Assembly (NCBI GenBank): GCA_012845835.1
Contig: JABAKD010000030.1
Location: 14,835,210-14,899,209, forward strand
DNA length: 64,000 bases
Source of the DNA: Undaria pinnatifida
Taxonomy: Eukaryota > Sar > Phaeophyceae > Laminariales > Alariaceae
Direction: 5' to 3'
This document shows, one piece after another, positions 63,150 through 64,000 of this stretch (the stretch's first letter is position 1; each line of letters starts with the position of its first letter). The translations under genes and the position numbers were made by a program. The notes beneath the pieces were generated by a model. The model was not told the DNA's origin. It searched no databases and saw only the letters and a list, made by a program, of their open reading frames with translations.

Positions 63150-63526
63150 TGTCAAGGTATTAGTGGAGTATTAGTCCGTTTGACCACTGGCAAAAGGTTA
63201 ACCAATAGCTTACCCAAACTAAGCCTTATAACACTCTTCCCCCCTGAAACGGCGGGATAGCAGGTCGGCCGGATATACGGGCGGACCTGTCAATTATCCA
63301 AGCGGTTTTATTTCCTGGGGATACCGGGGAGAGTATTTTGCAAGTTCGACATGGGGAAAGTCTAAAAACGTTTATTGTTGTTCGTGGATGGTGGGATTCG
63401 AACCCACGACCAAAAAACCCATGGTCTGTCGACGACGCCATTTGTTAAGGTATTAGTGGGGTATTAGTCCGTTTGACCACTTGCAAAAGGTCAACCAGTA
63501 GCTTACCCAAACTAAGCCTTCTAACA
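63150..63526 (-). mobile_element. TRIM-type miniature LTR element, copy 2
   Basis: 377 bp with terminal direct repeats of 84 bp each (63150-63233 and 63443-63526), TG...CA. On the minus strand the primer-binding-type TGGCGTCGTCGACAG lies one or two bases inside the right repeat, and CAGGGGGGAAGAG precedes the left repeat. The interior has no coding capacity but carries a tRNA T-arm-like GTGGGTTCGAATCCCAC. The repeats are closely similar, so it is younger than the copy at 45124. Clear flanking duplications were not seen. Confidence 0.78.
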
Positions 63527-64000
63527 GTTCCTCGTCATCGTTTTTACGGGTATACATGTGCTCCTCCCAGATCCCCTCTTTTATTATACGATAAAAATAA
63601 AAATACACTCCAGCTGTGAGATCGAAGATTTTGTCGAAACTCATCTTTGCAAGCTGTGTGTGATACTCCGATCGCGCGTATTACGGGTTGTGTGTCCTCA
63701 TTAAGGATATAGGTCGGCGACTCCCCTTGGAACTACAGTGTAGCTATCAGGGTCAACAGGGTGATGTTAGTCAGTCTGTGCGCGGAAACAATAAAACCCG
63801 TTTTTGAGGGGGACAAAACCTGTATGGATCGACGCCTACAATCTGCAATGTTATACTTGTACTGCTTGCTGCATAGCGTCGAGAGTGTGCTCGTTCGTTC
63901 GTTCCGTGCGAGAGCTGATTCCCGCCAGATACTCGTCCTCATCCCTTGCCGAAGGTCTACCAACAACAATGCCGAAATCGACGCCTATCCCATCATGGTG
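63527..64000. other. Right end of the window, no supported gene
   Basis: Only short frames are present. I see nothing recognisable. Confidence 0.4.

Noticed and set aside
63380-63440. tRNA gene suggested by GGGATTCGAACCC
   Set aside because: Only a T-arm-like and anticodon-arm-like part exists. There is no matching 5' acceptor strand, and it lies inside a TRIM between the primer site and the interior.

Overview
The window looks like nuclear DNA of a stramenopile, most likely a brown alga close to Ectocarpus. This is inferred from four things: intron-rich genes with long introns, two proteins with a signal peptide ending in an Ala-Phe motif (the heterokont plastid-targeting style), F-box/ankyrin-like coding remnants, and a dense mix of microsatellites, foldbacks and LTR elements. 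No bacterial operon, rRNA gene or convincing tRNA gene is visible.

Layout. Bases 1-2583 form a large foldback built from two head-on copies of an ankyrin-type gene, one copy internally deleted. At 2610-2843 lies a minus-strand exon of an acidic, Gln-rich protein. A five-exon plus-strand gene (3283-9410) encodes a 319-residue protein with a C-terminal PH-like domain. An eight-exon minus-strand gene (11362-18678, 5' end not found) encodes a TBC/Rab-GAP-like protein with long disordered parts. A complete five-exon plus-strand gene (19897-24372) encodes a 352-residue isocitrate lyase/PEP mutase family enzyme with a plastid-type leader. A minus-strand gene for a predicted thylakoid-lumen protein has its two 3' exons at 25497-26300. 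Its only phase-matched first exon lies at 43965-44226, which implies an intron of about 17.7 kb. A minus-strand gene with SH3-like repeats has four exons at 52302-55882.

The proposed giant intron holds most of the mobile DNA. It contains tandem repeat blocks and a roughly 4.25-kb GTTA-motif element with short terminal inverted repeats (30672-43541). Inserted into that element is an 8.6-kb Ty3/Gypsy chromovirus (34811-43424) whose two 362-bp LTRs read as identical and which looks whole. Further right are two TRIM-type mini-LTR elements (about 45124-45507 and 63150-63526), a 1.8-kb non-autonomous LTR element (46083-47880), a 660-bp near-perfect palindrome (59708-60368), and a 721-bp Tc1/mariner-like MITE (61683-62403). 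The MITE sits inside one of two copies of another repeat, so the other copy shows the empty site.

Exons were called by eye from GT-AG or GC-AG borders, matching phase and protein-like reading. Joins supported by phase on both sides are the strongest. No homology search was run, so family names rest on motif recognition.
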